Shown: positions 23,881 to 37,765, counted from the first letter of the stretch. The stretch: 64,000 nt of DNA from Lithospermum erythrorhizon (GCA_019722365.1 JADFUC010001435.1:1-64000); one strand, 5' to 3'. Made by a program: numbers and translations. Notes: generated by a model not told the origin, from the sequence alone.

Positions 23881-24524
23881 AAAAAGAAAAAAACAGAGGG
23901 GGAAAAGAAGAGAAGAGGAGAGGAACTTCATCTTTCTTTCTCTTTTTTCTCACACATCAATTCCTTCTTTCAATTCTGTAAATATCGTCACTTTCAAGCA
24001 CAAATTTAACAAATTAAATTGTTATATTTGAACCAGGTTATTCATCTTTTTTCTTTTTTTGCCATATAAGAATATTTATGTTGTCATTTCTTCTAAGAAA
24101 TGCTCTTATCAATGTTGATTTTGTTGTTGGTAAAAAATCAAATATTGTGTTTGCATAGGATCGGAGTCAAGACCTGAGCTCTATGATTGTCGATAGTGAT
24201 GTTGTTAGGATTTTAATACGGAGTATTTAATAAATTAATTAAGAATCACAAATCTTTGTTGGCAATCATGACAACAAAGTGTGTTTCTTGATGATATGTT
24301 GCCATGCAAATAGAAAAAACTGCAACCTTGCATGGAAATGAAGATCAATAGATAGAATAGTTTAAAATGATCTGTATTTTATTATACTTCTGAAATTCAT
24401 ATAATAGACTCTCTATACTAATATTTGATTAAACACACTTTTTGTTGTGTTGAATGTTAGATTACATATTCTAGACCTTAGATTATCAAAATATGTTACA
24501 CTTTATAACTCCCCCTTCAGATAC

Positions 24525-26658
24525 ATGGCTCCCAGCAAGTTGAGGAAAGCCATTGGGGCAGTGAAAGATCAGACAAGCATTAGCCTTGCAAAGGTTAACA
24601 ATAGTGCATCCTTATCAGACCTAGAGGTAGCCATTGTGAAGGCGACTCGCCACGAGGATTATCCGGCTGATGAGAGGTATATCAGAGAAATATTAAGCTT
24701 AACAAGTTACTCCCGTTCCTATGTTAGTGCATGTGTAAACACTCTCTCAAGACGCCTAGGCAAGACCCGAAATTGGATCGTGGCACTCAAGGCGCTTATG
24801 TTGATCCATCGGTTGCTGACAGATGGTGATCCAGCGTATGAGCAAGAGGTTTTTTTTGCCACACGGCGTGGGACACGCCTCCTCAACTTGTCAGATTTTC
24901 GCGATAAGAGATCGAATTCATGGGATTATTCGGCCTTTGTGCGCACTTATGGGCAGTTCTTGGATGAACAACTTGAGTACAGGATGCAAGGCAGGAGAGG
25001 GAAGAATAGTGCAACTTTTGCATATCATGAGGAAGTTGATGAGGATGCTGCAAAAGGTGCCATTGTTGTAAGAACCACTCCAATTAGTGAAATGAAAACA
25101 GACCAGATCTTTTCAAGAGTTAATAATCTGCTTCTCATTTTAGAGCGCTTTTTAGCTTGCAGACCAACAGGTCAGTATTGCATTAATTTTTCCTAATTTT
25201 TTTACATGATTTACTAATCTAGGTAGTCCGAAATAATACTGCCTCCATCACAAAAATATTGTCCAGATTTAAATTTTGAACTGAAAAACAGGTGATGCAA
25301 AAGGCAACAGGATTGTTCTGGTGGCCTTATATCCAATGGTGAAAGGGAGTTTCTATCTTTATTATGACATAACAGAGATATTGGGTGTCCTAATCAACCG
25401 GTTCATGGAGCTACCTATCCCTAAATGTCTCGCAGTTCATGAGATCTTCTGCAAAGTTTCGAAGCTATTCGAAGAACTAGATTCATTCTATAGTTGGTCC
25501 AAAACTATGGGAATTGCACGATCATCCGAATATCCAGAACTTGAGAAAATCCCACAAAAAAAATTGGATGTCATGGATGAATTCATAAAAGAAAGATCAG
25601 AAATGGAGAAAAAGAACAAAGAGGAACCAGAACCGGAACCAGAACCTGAAAATGAACCAGAACCTGAACCAGATATGAATGAAATCAAAGCATTGCCAGC
25701 ACCAGAAGCAGAACCTGAACAAGAACCAGAGAAGGGGGAAGAGCAAGCAATTGTGGAAGTTAAAGAAGAGTTCAAATCACAATTTTCTGATTTATTAAAC
25801 CTTGGAGAGGATGCTCCAACATCAGAAGAACATGCTGATAAATTAGCATTAGCATTATTTGATGGTGTCCCAACAACTGCTCCTGCCAATGGGCCTTCTC
25901 CATGGGAAGCATTCAATGATTCGGAAAACTGGGAGTCTGCATTGGTGCAATCCGCAAGCCATTTATCGAATCAGAGAACCGAGCTTCCAGGTGGGTTTAA
26001 TACATTGATGCTAGATGGAATGTATCAGCAAGGAACCATGAATCATGCAGTGGCTTCATCCGGAGTTAACGCCACAGGAAGTGCTAGTAGTGTTGCTATC
26101 GGCTCGGCTGGAAGGCCAGCCATGCTAGCATTGCCTGCACCTCCTAGTGCAAATGGTGCATCTAATACAAACACAGTTACAGATCCTTTTGCAGCATCTA
26201 TTGCAATAGCACCTCCTCCTTATGTGCAAATGTCTGAGATGGAGAAGAAACAAATACTTTTGGTGGAAGAACAGGTAACTTTTATTACAACCTTATTATT
26301 TTTACAATCTAAATTCTTGGAAGAAAATATTAATTCATTATCGACTTTAAGTCATTACTTCCATAATCCCAAAATGATTGTCTATTTTTAACGTATTTTG
26401 TTATTAGCATAATATGAGTCGGTTGAGACTACAAAATTTATTAATTTAGACCATTAAAAATTAAAAATCCGTACAATTTTTTTTGGGATGGAATTGCAAA
26501 GGTATCATTTTGTGTATTAATTTTTAATATTGGTTCCATCACTATAGGTAATGTGGCAACAATATGCGAGCAATGGGATGCAAGGACAATTGGCATTTGC
26601 CCAAATGCAATCAAACCCCTACCCATACAACATGGGAGGGTATGCAAGAAATTACTAA
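24525..26658 (+). CDS. ANTH-domain clathrin assembly protein (ECA4/CAP1-like)
   Basis: An AP180/CALM-type adaptor that binds phosphoinositides through an N-terminal ANTH domain and recruits clathrin at the plasma membrane or trans-Golgi. The coding exons are 24525-25170, 25292-26274 and 26548-26658 (1740 bp, 579 residues), all with GT-AG junctions. A CT-rich leader exon near 23930-24035 is joined just upstream of the ATG (acceptor CCCCCTTCAG ends at 24520). The open frame starts further upstream at 24447, but splicing makes MAPSKLRKAIGAVKDQTSIS the start. The ANTH domain covers about residues 20-300 with KATRHEDYPADERYIREI and TRNWIVALKALMLIHRLL. An acidic Pro-Glu repeat follows at 326-343, a clathrin-box-like DLLNLG at 382-387, and a DPF motif at 513-515. 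The C-terminus MGGYARNY matches the At2g25430/At4g32285 subgroup as I recall it. The gene looks intact. Confidence 0.95.
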
Positions 26659-27860
26659 TTACATGATGGGTCAATAATAACAATTTTTTAGAAGTTTCTA
26701 AACAACAAATTGGGGAATGTATTTAGAAATATAGAAATCATTTCTGACCAGTGTCAAGATTCCCCTGTAACATGACACAGTAATTGTAAGTTTGCATCCA
26801 CTATAATAGATTCTATTTTCAACTTGGCTAAATTTCATTTAACTAGAAATATTGAAATAATTTTAAATAGATATCTAAATATTTTACTATTTCAAATAGG
26901 CATTGGCACTTGTGAACTTTCAAAAATCGTGACACTAGAAATTTTTTAGTATAGAAAAAGCTACATGCACCTTGCTTAAGCTTAAGATTAAATAAGTGCA
27001 TCATGACAAATGAAATACATGTGTATCCTTATGAAAAGGTTAAATGTGAAAAATACTATTTCAAATAAAGAAACTAAAATTATTCTTATACTTTTTTTTA
27101 GAAAGAACGTCATTAATTCAAAGTACATTATCTTTTGTAGATTGCGTATGTACTTCATATGTATGATGTATCGAACTTTGATAATAAGAATAAGAATATA
27201 AGAGCTTATTCAAACGTATTAAGGTCATGCAAAATATGTGGGGTGTGAATATTTTAAATGACGTTACGCATTATACTTTACCTTGAAAGGTATCTAGTTT
27301 GTTTTTACTGATGACTCGTTTATGTCACTTTAATTTTCCTTTTTCATTAATTTTATCATGTACTCTTGTTCCTTCTATCATCAAACTCTTCTCCAAATAA
27401 TTGAAACTGTTTTTATGTATACTTTTAGAAACCGCTTTTATCGTCCAGATTGAAGGAATCTTTAATTTCTTTTCCATTTTTATGCAATTTAAAATGAGAA
27501 GATTTAATGGAAGTAGCTAGTATGTGTTAGTTATTGAGACTTAAAATTGACCTTGTGGTTGCCCAATTGACTTGGGGTCTATCTTTTTTCACTGATTTTA
27601 GAAATAGGGGAAGGAGGGCCAACATATATACATTGAGTCAGGATTGAGTATATTGAAAGGTTGGAAGAAATCTTTGATCATTATATATTTCCGGTATGAA
27701 TACAATATCCACCATGAAACGTAGTGTATTAATAAAGTGATAGTAAAATACTGATTCGTTCGTCGTCTAATTCTATATTATAAGATTTCGGAGATATTGT
27801 CTCATGAAATTTTGACGTAGCATTTAAATGTGTATAGTCTATGTGGACATTGAGAGAAAT
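26659..27860. other. 3' UTR and intergenic, AT-rich
   Basis: It includes the 3' end of the clathrin-adaptor transcript; no further gene, RNA or clear repeat was found. Confidence 0.45.
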
Positions 27861-28121
27861 TACTCCGCCATTTCGAATTCTGTCATGGATTATATTTTAA
27901 TTTTTCGGTCAGCTTTGAAAATTTTGATCATAGTCTCGTTAGTAGATAATAAATAATATGATCGAGTAGGATCTTGTTAGATTCGTTCGATATATATTTT
28001 GAAATATCGATTTTTTATAATTTTTTAAAGAGTGTAGAATTAGAAATATTCTTTTTAAGTGGAGTGTCTTGAAGATAAGTAAAAAGTCGAATCTTAGTAT
28101 GATTTAGGGATGGAGGGAGTA
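27861..28121. mobile_element. Stowaway-like MITE
   Basis: The left end TACTCCGCCATTTCG and the complement of the right end TACTCCCTCCATCCC form an imperfect inverted pair with TA at each outer edge. This is the Stowaway/Tc1-mariner pattern. At about 260 bp, AT-rich and non-coding, the size also fits. Confidence 0.65.
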
Positions 28122-28825
28122 ATAATAACATCAACATGAATTAGTAGTTTATCGTCAACCCTACATCAATAATAATTAAGAATCGGCACCTGAACTTGGA
28201 TGTGACTATGTGAGGATCTATGTTATTGGGATATCACGCACCTGTACATGGCTAAGTTGATTCTGTTTTATCAACATGTTTTCTCAGTTTCTACTATACT
28301 CAAAGATTGTGCATATATATATATATATATATCTATATATGGATAATAAATACTGTTGTCTAATATATTGTAGTTTCGATCTTATTGCTAATAATGTTAT
28401 ACACTACTTACGCATGCATGGTTAGTTGCTTCTTCCAGGCAATCAAAAAGTATGATAAAGTGATGAGTTGTTGAATAATATAATGCCCAAGTTAAGCTGG
28501 TCTAACAAAATTGAATATTCACTATACTGAAATTTGTCCTGAAAAGAAACCCGGACGAGATTATTATTAAAGCTTGCAACAATTGTTAAACGATATTTGT
28601 TCTCTTTGTTTTATTTGAGTAACTTGTTTATAACATAGCTTCTTCATCAATTATACAATAATATATCCTAATAAGGTACATATATTTCTGAATTTATTTT
28701 TCACAATAAAATCAACTTAACAATATATTAAAACTACGAAATTCATCATACATATATAGTCAAACTATATATCAGCGATATTTAGAAATTTAAATAAGCC
28801 CAATAAAACTTAGTTATAGATTAAT
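28122..28825. other. Intergenic between the MITE and the iron transporter 3' end
   Basis: AT-rich with a short (AT)n run at about 28312-28332. No gene is seen. Confidence 0.45.
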
Positions 28826-29512
28826 TTATAAGCTAATAAGCAAATAGATTTCGTAATTGACGTAACTCATGTGAAGCCATCCTCCAATCAACACCCTCAA
28901 TAAAGATTTAACCAAAGGTGCCCTCCCCAAAACTGCACCAACACTTCCAAACACCAAAAGAGCCAAACTAACAGCACCTACAACAACACCAAGCCTCACT
29001 AAATAAGGCCTCACAAAACCAGCAGCCAACAAAGGCACCAATGCACCCACTGCAAAAGCAAAGGCAGAAGCTAAAGCTGCCTTTAATGGATTAGGCAAAT
29101 GCTTCCTCCTAGCCTCTAACTCAACTTTTGCAACACCTCCAGCCTTCATCTGCCTTTTCAATTGTGAGTTTTCTATGTCATATTGGGAATAAACCGACAC
29201 GAACTCCCCGATAGCCATGCTACATGCCCCGGCTACTAATCCGGCTATACCGGTGAGGATCATGGTCTTTGCATCCTTCCTCACCGCGCCAACTCCCATC
29301 ATCAATGAAGCCGTTGACAGTAACCCATCATTTGCACCTAAAATGGTTGCTCTAAGCCATTGAGCTCGCTTGGCGTAATCAACAACTTCTACTTCTTTTG
29401 CATCCTCCTCAATAACAACTTGCCCTTCAAGATCATTTTTATTAGGCATCATTTCAGTACTTTTCTCCTTTAGAGTTTTGTGATTTTCTTGTGCTTGGAT
29501 TGTTGTTTCCAT
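28826..29512 (-). CDS. Vacuolar iron transporter homolog (VTL/nodulin-21 type)
   Basis: A single-exon gene for a 228-residue CCC1/VIT1-family protein. These proteins move iron (and sometimes manganese) across the tonoplast or symbiosome membrane. After a charged N-terminus, four hydrophobic segments are visible: about 54-77 with the family motif ATILGANDGLLSTASLMMG, 84-108 (GIAGLVAGACSMAIGEF), 145-166 and 172-197. A conserved RVLIGGW follows at 206-212. The cytosolic metal-binding loop of true VIT1 is short here, as in VTL proteins. The family usually ends with a fifth hydrophobic helix. Here the last 16 residues (LHMSYVNYEIYLLISL) depart from the usual M-A-M-x-x-T-x-G-L-x-K pattern, so the extreme C-terminus may be altered. 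Confidence 0.92.
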   Translation of the reverse strand: METTIQAQENHKTLKEKSTEMMPNKNDLEGQVVIEEDAKEVEVVDYAKRAQWLRATILGANDGLLSTASLMMGVGAVRKDAKTMILTGIAGLVAGACSMAIGEFVSVYSQYDIENSQLKRQMKAGGVAKVELEARRKHLPNPLKAALASAFAFAVGALVPLLAAGFVRPYLVRLGVVVGAVSLALLVFGSVGAVLGRAPLVKSLLRVLIGGWLHMSYVNYEIYLLISL

Positions 29513-29602
29513 TATAAAAATAAAATATGGTTTTCAAGAACTATATATATATGCAATGTTTTGTGGGAGGAGTGTGGAGGGCACAAGCCTCGCAAGTGAA
29601 TG

Positions 29603-29611
29603 TTTATATAG
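29603..29611 (-). promoter_or_regulatory. TATA box of the iron transporter gene
   Basis: On the minus strand TATATAAAC lies about 90 bp before the ATG, a normal plant core-promoter spacing given a 50-60 bp leader. Confidence 0.6.
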
Positions 29612-29619
29612 GCAGTTTA

Positions 29620-31080
29620 ATTCCCTATTTACACAGTGAATAAATGATGTGACATTGGCTTTAAAAAAGATAATCTTTAATCAACATAGCTGGCATAGTG
29701 TAGCATCATGTTCTAGAGAATATAGTTGCATTCACACACAGTTTTGACTTTTGAAGGATCAAGATGCTAACAAGCTAATATATAATAATGTAGTTCTTGA
29801 TTATTCCATTAATATTAACAAGCTAATAATAAGGAAAGATTAAGCATCAAGTATCATTGTAAAAGTGGATAATAAGGTCCTCATTTCCCTTTTCGCTTTC
29901 GGCTCCACATTGATGATCATCATATGTTATCGAAAACGAGTATTTCACCACTAGAAAAAATACATAAAATCCAACACCTATTAGCCATGGTTCATCTGGA
30001 ATCGATATGGGAAATGTGTTAACTAGTGCAATTGTTAAGTGTCATCATGTGTTGTTCAAAAAGTTTTCACTTTGCACCAAATTATGCGCATTTTGTGTTT
30101 GGAATATAATATGTGGACTTCGTTTTACAAGTTTTTCTCGATGTCATGAAAAACAACAAAACTGATACAACAATAATTACTTTTTCTATTACTTGCATAA
30201 CTAATTCTATAACTTTAAGAATGCATGCATGCATTTTTCACTCGGATATCACGAGAGACTACTGCACTATATTCTAGAGTGTGAAAAAGTTAATTAAGGA
30301 ACAAATAAAGTATCTTGCGTTTTATTAGGAGCAAATTTTGATAACGATAATGGGAAAGGAATCAAGGATAATAGAAAGAGTATTCTGATTCTTTTCTCTC
30401 TAGAGTCTAGACTATAATACATAGTAATGTTGCAAATCTTGAACCATCTGGTCTAGAACGCACCAAAGGAAACTCTCAACTTCAAAACTTGAAAAAAATA
30501 AATTGACTAATTATATTTTAGACCAATTAAACTCTAATTAAATATTTTATTCCGCCATTCCATTTTACGCCATTAAATAAGTTATTGAGAGGCGATTTCA
30601 TTTGGTTATATATCTGTTTCAAAATACACGATCATCTAGAATTTTTTTAATTTTTCATAATAATTAATTGTTTACAATTTTAATATACGTTTTCTGATTA
30701 GATGTAGTTTTTACGTTTCCGTGTGGTTTTATAATCTGATATAGTTTTCGCGATTCTTAATAAAAGAAACTTTAGCAATAATCGTCCCCATTTTTAAAAC
30801 GGGAAATACCTAATTAGAAAAGTATAAACGTATGTCAAATATTCAATATGATTCCATAAAATTTGGTTTTGTCCCGATAATAATAATAATAAACTCTAAC
30901 CAACTAAAATGATCTTGCGATCAATCGAACTCCAACGAGTATTGAGTCACTTATTCCGTTAAAACCATAAAAATAAACTAATATTCATTATAATATAGAT
31001 CAGTAAGTCGAATAAAGTGAGTCAATTCAGTTTTGGATTCAAGCCCGTTTACACTTAGTCCCAAAACAATTGTCATGAAA
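29620..31080. other. Divergent intergenic region between the iron transporter and QCR6
   Basis: Both genes are transcribed away from this interval, so it holds both upstream regions. It is AT-rich, with no gene or clear repeat seen. Confidence 0.45.
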
Positions 31081-31164
31081 TTTGCAGCCTCTGTGTAGAA
31101 TCTTTTTCCATTCCCAGTTATTCAAATCCTCATCACCAATCAGGTTCAAGCTTCGTTTATTCCA

Positions 31165-31209
<45 letters not shown>

Positions 31210-31210
31210 G
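31165..31210. repeat. (ATT)n microsatellite in the QCR6 leader
   Basis: About 15 uninterrupted ATT units about 55 bp upstream of the end of the first QCR6 exon, hence probably transcribed in the 5' leader. Confidence 0.85.
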
Positions 31211-31262
31211 ATTGCTTCAGGTATAGTAGCTGTTTCGAGCTTCATTGTTTCTCAAATTAACT

Positions 31263-32678
31263 ATGTAAGTCGTTTTCAATAATTTATTTCATTTCATTAT
31301 TTTCATTTTTATTTTATTTTTTTGTTATCGATTATATTCTATTGATTAGATCCGTATTGTTTATATGTTATTTTTAGCTCTAAAATATTTAATCGATGTA
31401 ATTAATTTTGTTCCAATAGGGGAAAGTATAAATGAATTATGTTGTTGAATCTATAGCTAGATGCATACTCTCTCTAGACATTTTTTTTTATAGAGGATTA
31501 ATAGTGGTTCCTCAGTTAATCGTGATGACTCGAACTTTCGGTTAGAGGTGAAGTGTCTTAATGAAGACCAGACATGAACTCATGTTGTTACATTCGTCAA
31601 TAATTAAGTGAATACAAGTAATAAATTTGTTTGTCAATTATAGGTTAATGTTTTGCTTGGATGTTGTTCAATTTCTAGATTTTCCTTTGAAGATTGAGGT
31701 TATTTACAAGCTTGGCAAATTTTATTTATAGATAGATTCATGAAATCGATGGTTATTTTTCTAGAAAAACTTGGAGTATTAGCTGTCGAGCAGCCTAGTG
31801 ATCACACAGTGCATTTTCCTTCCCTGTTTGGTTATACGTTTGGTCTTGAATGTTTTGTTGACTTTGTAGGTCGGACGAGGAACCAGTTGATCAAAAGAAA
31901 CTTATGGAAGACAGATGCAAGCCAAAATGTGTGAAGCAATTGCGAGCATATGAGGTGACTATTCGATTCTGAGATGATTACTCCATCTTCGACCTATTCA
32001 TTGATTCATACTGTGACTTCTTTTTACTCTATTCCTTGATTTGTTTTGTGCCACGCTGATATCTACCATATGTTTTCTCCTCATGACTGTTTACGAGTTG
32101 TGTATTAACTCCTCATGCTCCTCTTTTTTTTTGGTAAACTGTAGTTTATTTAATTATCCTTTTGTAGTGTATCTTGCTCTTACATATATCAGAAGTCTTT
32201 TTTACGGAGTAATTTACTTGTATATCCAAAATCGTGTATAGTCCAACTTGCAAAGCTCTAAAATTTAATGGTACTATCTTCGGTTGTATCTTAGAAGCTT
32301 GCTCCTGTGCCTCTTTGTTGACTGTCTGAATATGTGTTCTGTTCACTGCTAAGCTTATGAGAGGTTGCTATGGTGTCCGTCTCTGGACATATTGCTCAAT
32401 AGAACTTCCATTTTTCTGTGTAGGCATGCGTAGACAGGATCAAAGGTGATGAAAGCGGAACCAAGCACTGCACTGGGCAATATTTCGACTTCTATCATTG
32501 CGTTGACAGATGTGTGAGTATTTCACTCTTTGTCCTTACATCTTTACTTCCTCATTTCCCTTTGTATTAGACTATTAGCATTTTCCTCCAGGATTTTCAG
32601 TTCAAGAGTATCAACTTATTTTTTCTGAAACCGATGATACTGCAGGTTGCTCCTGAATTATTTAAGAAACTCAAATGA
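31263..32678 (+). CDS. QCR6: Mitochondrial cytochrome bc1 complex subunit 6 (hinge protein QCR6)
   Basis: The acidic hinge subunit of respiratory complex III, which helps dock cytochrome c1 to cytochrome c in the intermembrane space. The 69-residue protein is encoded by 31263-31264, 31870-31954, 32424-32513 and 32646-32678. The ATG is split: exon 1 ends AACTAT before GTAAGT, and exon 2 begins G-TCG-GAC-GAG-GAA after TTTGTAG, restoring ATG and the start MSDEEPVDQKK. The six cysteines at 17, 21, 31, 45, 55 and 59 give the twin CX9C pairing (21/31 and 45/55) expected of this import class, with KHCTGQYFDFYHC and an ELFKKLK end. The length equals the plant family size I recall. No other in-frame ATG could give this N-terminus. 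Confidence 0.93.
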
Positions 32679-33640
32679 CAGAAGAGACGGATGCGCATCA
32701 GAGGTGTCTCATGTTATTTAACAATTTATCATCATTATTTTGTCAGTAAAATACCGATGACAGTGTCCAATTTCAGGGTCCTCCTGAGTTTTTTCTTTCC
32801 TTTTTTTGGGTCTGTGAAGGCCAACTCATAATATCAATAATGAACAAGAATTGCTCTTAAGAACGTTAAAATGTCCATTTGCTTTGCTATGGCAATGCGA
32901 ATGGAAAAATCCTTCCCCTATTATTCAATGATATGGAGTTTGAAATACTCCACATGCCAGAAAGGCTTCTGGTGTTTGAATTTTGATGGTTACTTTTAAA
33001 TTTTTGAATTAATATATGTTGTATACTATTTGGTGAAAATATACTCGTGAAGAGTTATTAATTTTCCAGTGTTTTCTACTATTTGTCATGATAATTTCAA
33101 TCAAATCTTGTTAATCATTGTGGTAGAATTATTTTATGTTAGGATTTAAAAATAAGCTTGACAATCTTTTAGGAACCGGATACTAATTTGATTTGTTGTC
33201 AATGAAATATATTGTCAGAATTGTGTTCTTGGAAGAGGTAATTGTGTAAATGGTTCTCGGAGTTTGACAATAGTCTAGATTAGTTCTTCGGAGTTTGTAT
33301 TAGTACAATGGTAGATTTTGGAGTTACTATCCCATTGTAAAAGGCTTTTAGTAGAGGCACTGACTATCCGAGTTAATTTTACATGTTCTGAACTATTTTT
33401 ATTGTTGGGCACCTCATCTTTTAGCGGACATTTGTCGCAGTATTTTTGTGTGGAGTGCCGCAGGCTATTTTATTGTCAGCGTAAGCTTCACTAGACCACA
33501 ATTTTCCTTATAATATAATGAAATGATTATATTATCGCAAATACATTAAAATGACTTCGTTACGGAAAAATGACTATTTTGTCCTGCTTATTTAAGTATA
33601 AGGTAAAATTGTCGCCTCTTCCCTTAACTATAGCCCCGCT
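32679..33640. other. 3' region of QCR6 and intergenic
   Basis: AT-rich with no further gene or repeat recognised. Confidence 0.4.
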
Positions 33641-33715
33641 CCGCACGCCGCCTCAGTGCGCGGCCGGCGGTCAGTAACGGCTCAGCGAAACTCCTTCTTG
33701 AATCCGGTCTCTTTC

Positions 33716-33810
33716 TTCTCCGATATGCAACTCGGTCGAATCCGGGGAAAGCTTTGTCCCCTGCACTCGATCCCCCGATTCGCGCCTAAGCGGTTAACCT
33801 TTCCGGTCAC
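33716..33810 (+). other. Possible orphan first exon in a GC-rich patch
   Basis: A GC-rich island (about 33630-33815) stands out from the AT-rich surroundings. From an ATG at about 33725 an arginine-rich frame reads MQLGRIRGKLCPLHSIPRF and continues APKRLTFPVT up to a donor-like ACG/GTATGA. This would suit a mitochondrial presequence exon. I could find no downstream exon before the actin gene, so it may be a gene fragment, an unrecognised gene start, or chance. Confidence 0.25.
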
Positions 33811-33814
33811 GGTA

Positions 33815-35460
33815 TGAAGATTGATTGGTTTTTCTCAGTTGCAAATTCGTAAGTTCGGCGACTCGGCAACAACCGATCTGCGTTGCTTGGTTTTCTCGAT
33901 TCTGAGTCGCGGGTCCAGCAGATAACTTTGGTGACATCAATTTTTTATCTCTTTAATGATTTAATCGGCCTGTTTGTTGACATCAGGAGGGGGGATATGA
34001 GGGAAAGAGCGATAGCGATGGAAATTTGGGGATGTAGGTATGGGTGGGGTAGGGTGTTAAGAAGAAATGAGTAGAATAATTTTGGTCCCATTATCTTTAG
34101 TGTTATAGACCCAGAAATGAGTCGTTTAATGTAACGTAGTGCTTTTTATGTGTATTTTTAGGTGTAATATATATATATTGTAGTGAAATTAGGTGCAGGA
34201 GGTAGGTCTTGAAACAGCAAAATAGTTTAGAGATGCTTGTCAGTTGAAAGTACAAGGGATGCTGAATAATAAAAATAATTCGGGCGTCAGCAATACAAAT
34301 TAGCTGCTTAGTTCGAATTAGATCAAAAGCCTTGTAAATGATCATTGAAAATTGATTGGTGAATGGTGTATATGGTCGGTGTGGCACTGAGTCAGCAACC
34401 GTCCGGACTGAGTAATTGAGACATCATATTCTGTTCCTGATGTGGAACTCTACGCTCTGGGCTGAAGGCGGTTACATTTACCATTTCTTTTTAACACAAT
34501 TTTTCGTTGTTTTCTTGGCTTTTTGACAACTGACTCTTGTTCTTTCTTTGAAACTTACACATTATAACATTTTCTCTACTCTCATGGTACATGGTGTATT
34601 GAATAAAGAAATTAACCAAAAAATACAACTACTTTTGAAAAAACAAATTACATAAAGATGTGTAAATAAACCAGAAAATTCGATGAAAAATAATGGAAAA
34701 AAACTTGAATTATAAGGGTCCTACTCCTGGAATAATCATTCGACGATCACAAAAGTGATAAGAACAACCATTAAAATATTGATTATTTTATCTTAAAAAT
34801 TGAAGAAAAAGAGTTTTGCTTTGTTATATCGAGTTGAATCGAGTTTTTTGATGTTGGATTCGGTAGTTAGATCTTTCCGAATCGAACCTTAGGAAGCTTT
34901 TACTCTGACATGTAAAACAATGAAGAAACTGAAACATCGTTGTCAAGCTTTTTCCTCTGACATGTAATAAAACAGTGGAAAAACAGGAACATTGTGTTGT
35001 GGACCTCTCTAGATTCTCTTTATTGCTTTTAGCTAAGCACATAAAAAGCTAACGTGGCTACAGTCCCACGTTGCTGCCACCGAAAGAACAGATACCAAAT
35101 CAACAAAGTCGCAAGAACCACATAATGTGTATTTTTACCAACTAATTTCATCTTCATTTGTGTTTGTATTTTATTTCAACATCATTTTCCTTTTACTAAT
35201 GACATGACACATACGGAGTATTAATGTTTTCGTGAGGGTATCGAATAACCCTATAAATATGTAAAAAAATACAAGCGAGATACTTTTAACAGTCGTGTAA
35301 GATCGAATTGTTTCGTATATCGAACAATATTTTCGAGTCCTATTCGATAATCAATCTAACGGTTAGTGGAATCGAGTTTCGAGCAGGGTTACGATGACAG
35401 CTCTACTGACAAGTGACACCAAACCATTCTTGATACAATCAACTTTCCACACGCACATAC
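33815..35460. other. Intergenic; imperfect 51-bp tandem duplication and hAT-like end
   Basis: At 34896-34998 a unit containing CTCTGACATGTAA and GAAACATCGTTGT or GAACATTGTGTTG is repeated once, with a period of 51 bp. At 35300-35405 the sequence ends ACGATGACAGCTCTA. Its complement TAGAGCTGTCATCG resembles a plant hAT terminus, but the partner end was not found. No gene is seen. Confidence 0.35.
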
Positions 35461-35471
35461 ACACTCCCATG

Positions 35472-35479
35472 TATAAATA
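35472..35479 (+). promoter_or_regulatory. TATA box of the actin gene
   Basis: TATAAATA in the context CCCATGTATAAATAATCCC is followed by a CT-rich leader (about 35505-35577). A donor-like AG/GTATGTTTTC then starts the usual plant actin leader intron. Confidence 0.65.
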
Positions 35480-36198
35480 ATCCCACACTCATTTCACTGT
35501 CATCAAAGTTTTGCATTCTCATTCACTTCTGTGTGCTGATCAGAAGTTTCAAGCTCTCTGTTTCATTTTCTCTTAGGTATGTTTTCTATGAAACCATTTA
35601 CCTTTTCAGCTTCATATCTTAATATATTGTTTTTAGGTGTACACTAGTCTTTTTGGTTTCTTTTTTATCTATGTAGTTATGTAACTAAATGTTTGGAATT
35701 CTTGTTTAGTTGTGTATCTGTATGTTTTGTGGTTCTTGCTTTTGTAAATAAAATATTTTGTTATATGCAGTTAAGTTGCTTACATATATGTTTTTGAGGT
35801 TTTTGTTTACTTGTGTATCTGTATGTTTAGGGTGGTCTTCTTTTTGTTGATGTAAATATGTAATGTTTATGAAGAAGCAAACTAAGTGGCAAAATTCCTA
35901 TTTAGGTTGTTTTCTGAGATTCATATATGCTTCAAGCATTTAGCTTTCTTTTAGGGAAAAGAAGATTTTTTTTAAGAACTTTATGTATTTGTTCTACTGA
36001 TAGTTCTTGAATGAAACTCGTGAGCAAGTTCTTCTAGATGTTAGGTTTATATCATCATGTTCTTCTTTCTCACATCCATACTACTGAATCATGATCACCA
36101 CATTATTTCAATTTCAAAATACTTTCTTCTTGTGTCTGATTTAGATGTGAGTTAAATGTTCTGCCACTCTGCCCTTATTTCGTTCCAGGTGATAAATT

Positions 36199-37765
<1,567 letters not shown>

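Noticed and set aside
25488..25916. 142-codon Ser/Gly-rich frame on the minus strand
   Set aside because: It is the antisense of the Glu/Pro repeat in the clathrin-adaptor gene.
31039..31282. Poly-Asn and poly-Leu frames around 31.1-31.3 kb
   Set aside because: Both are translations of the ATT microsatellite in the QCR6 leader.
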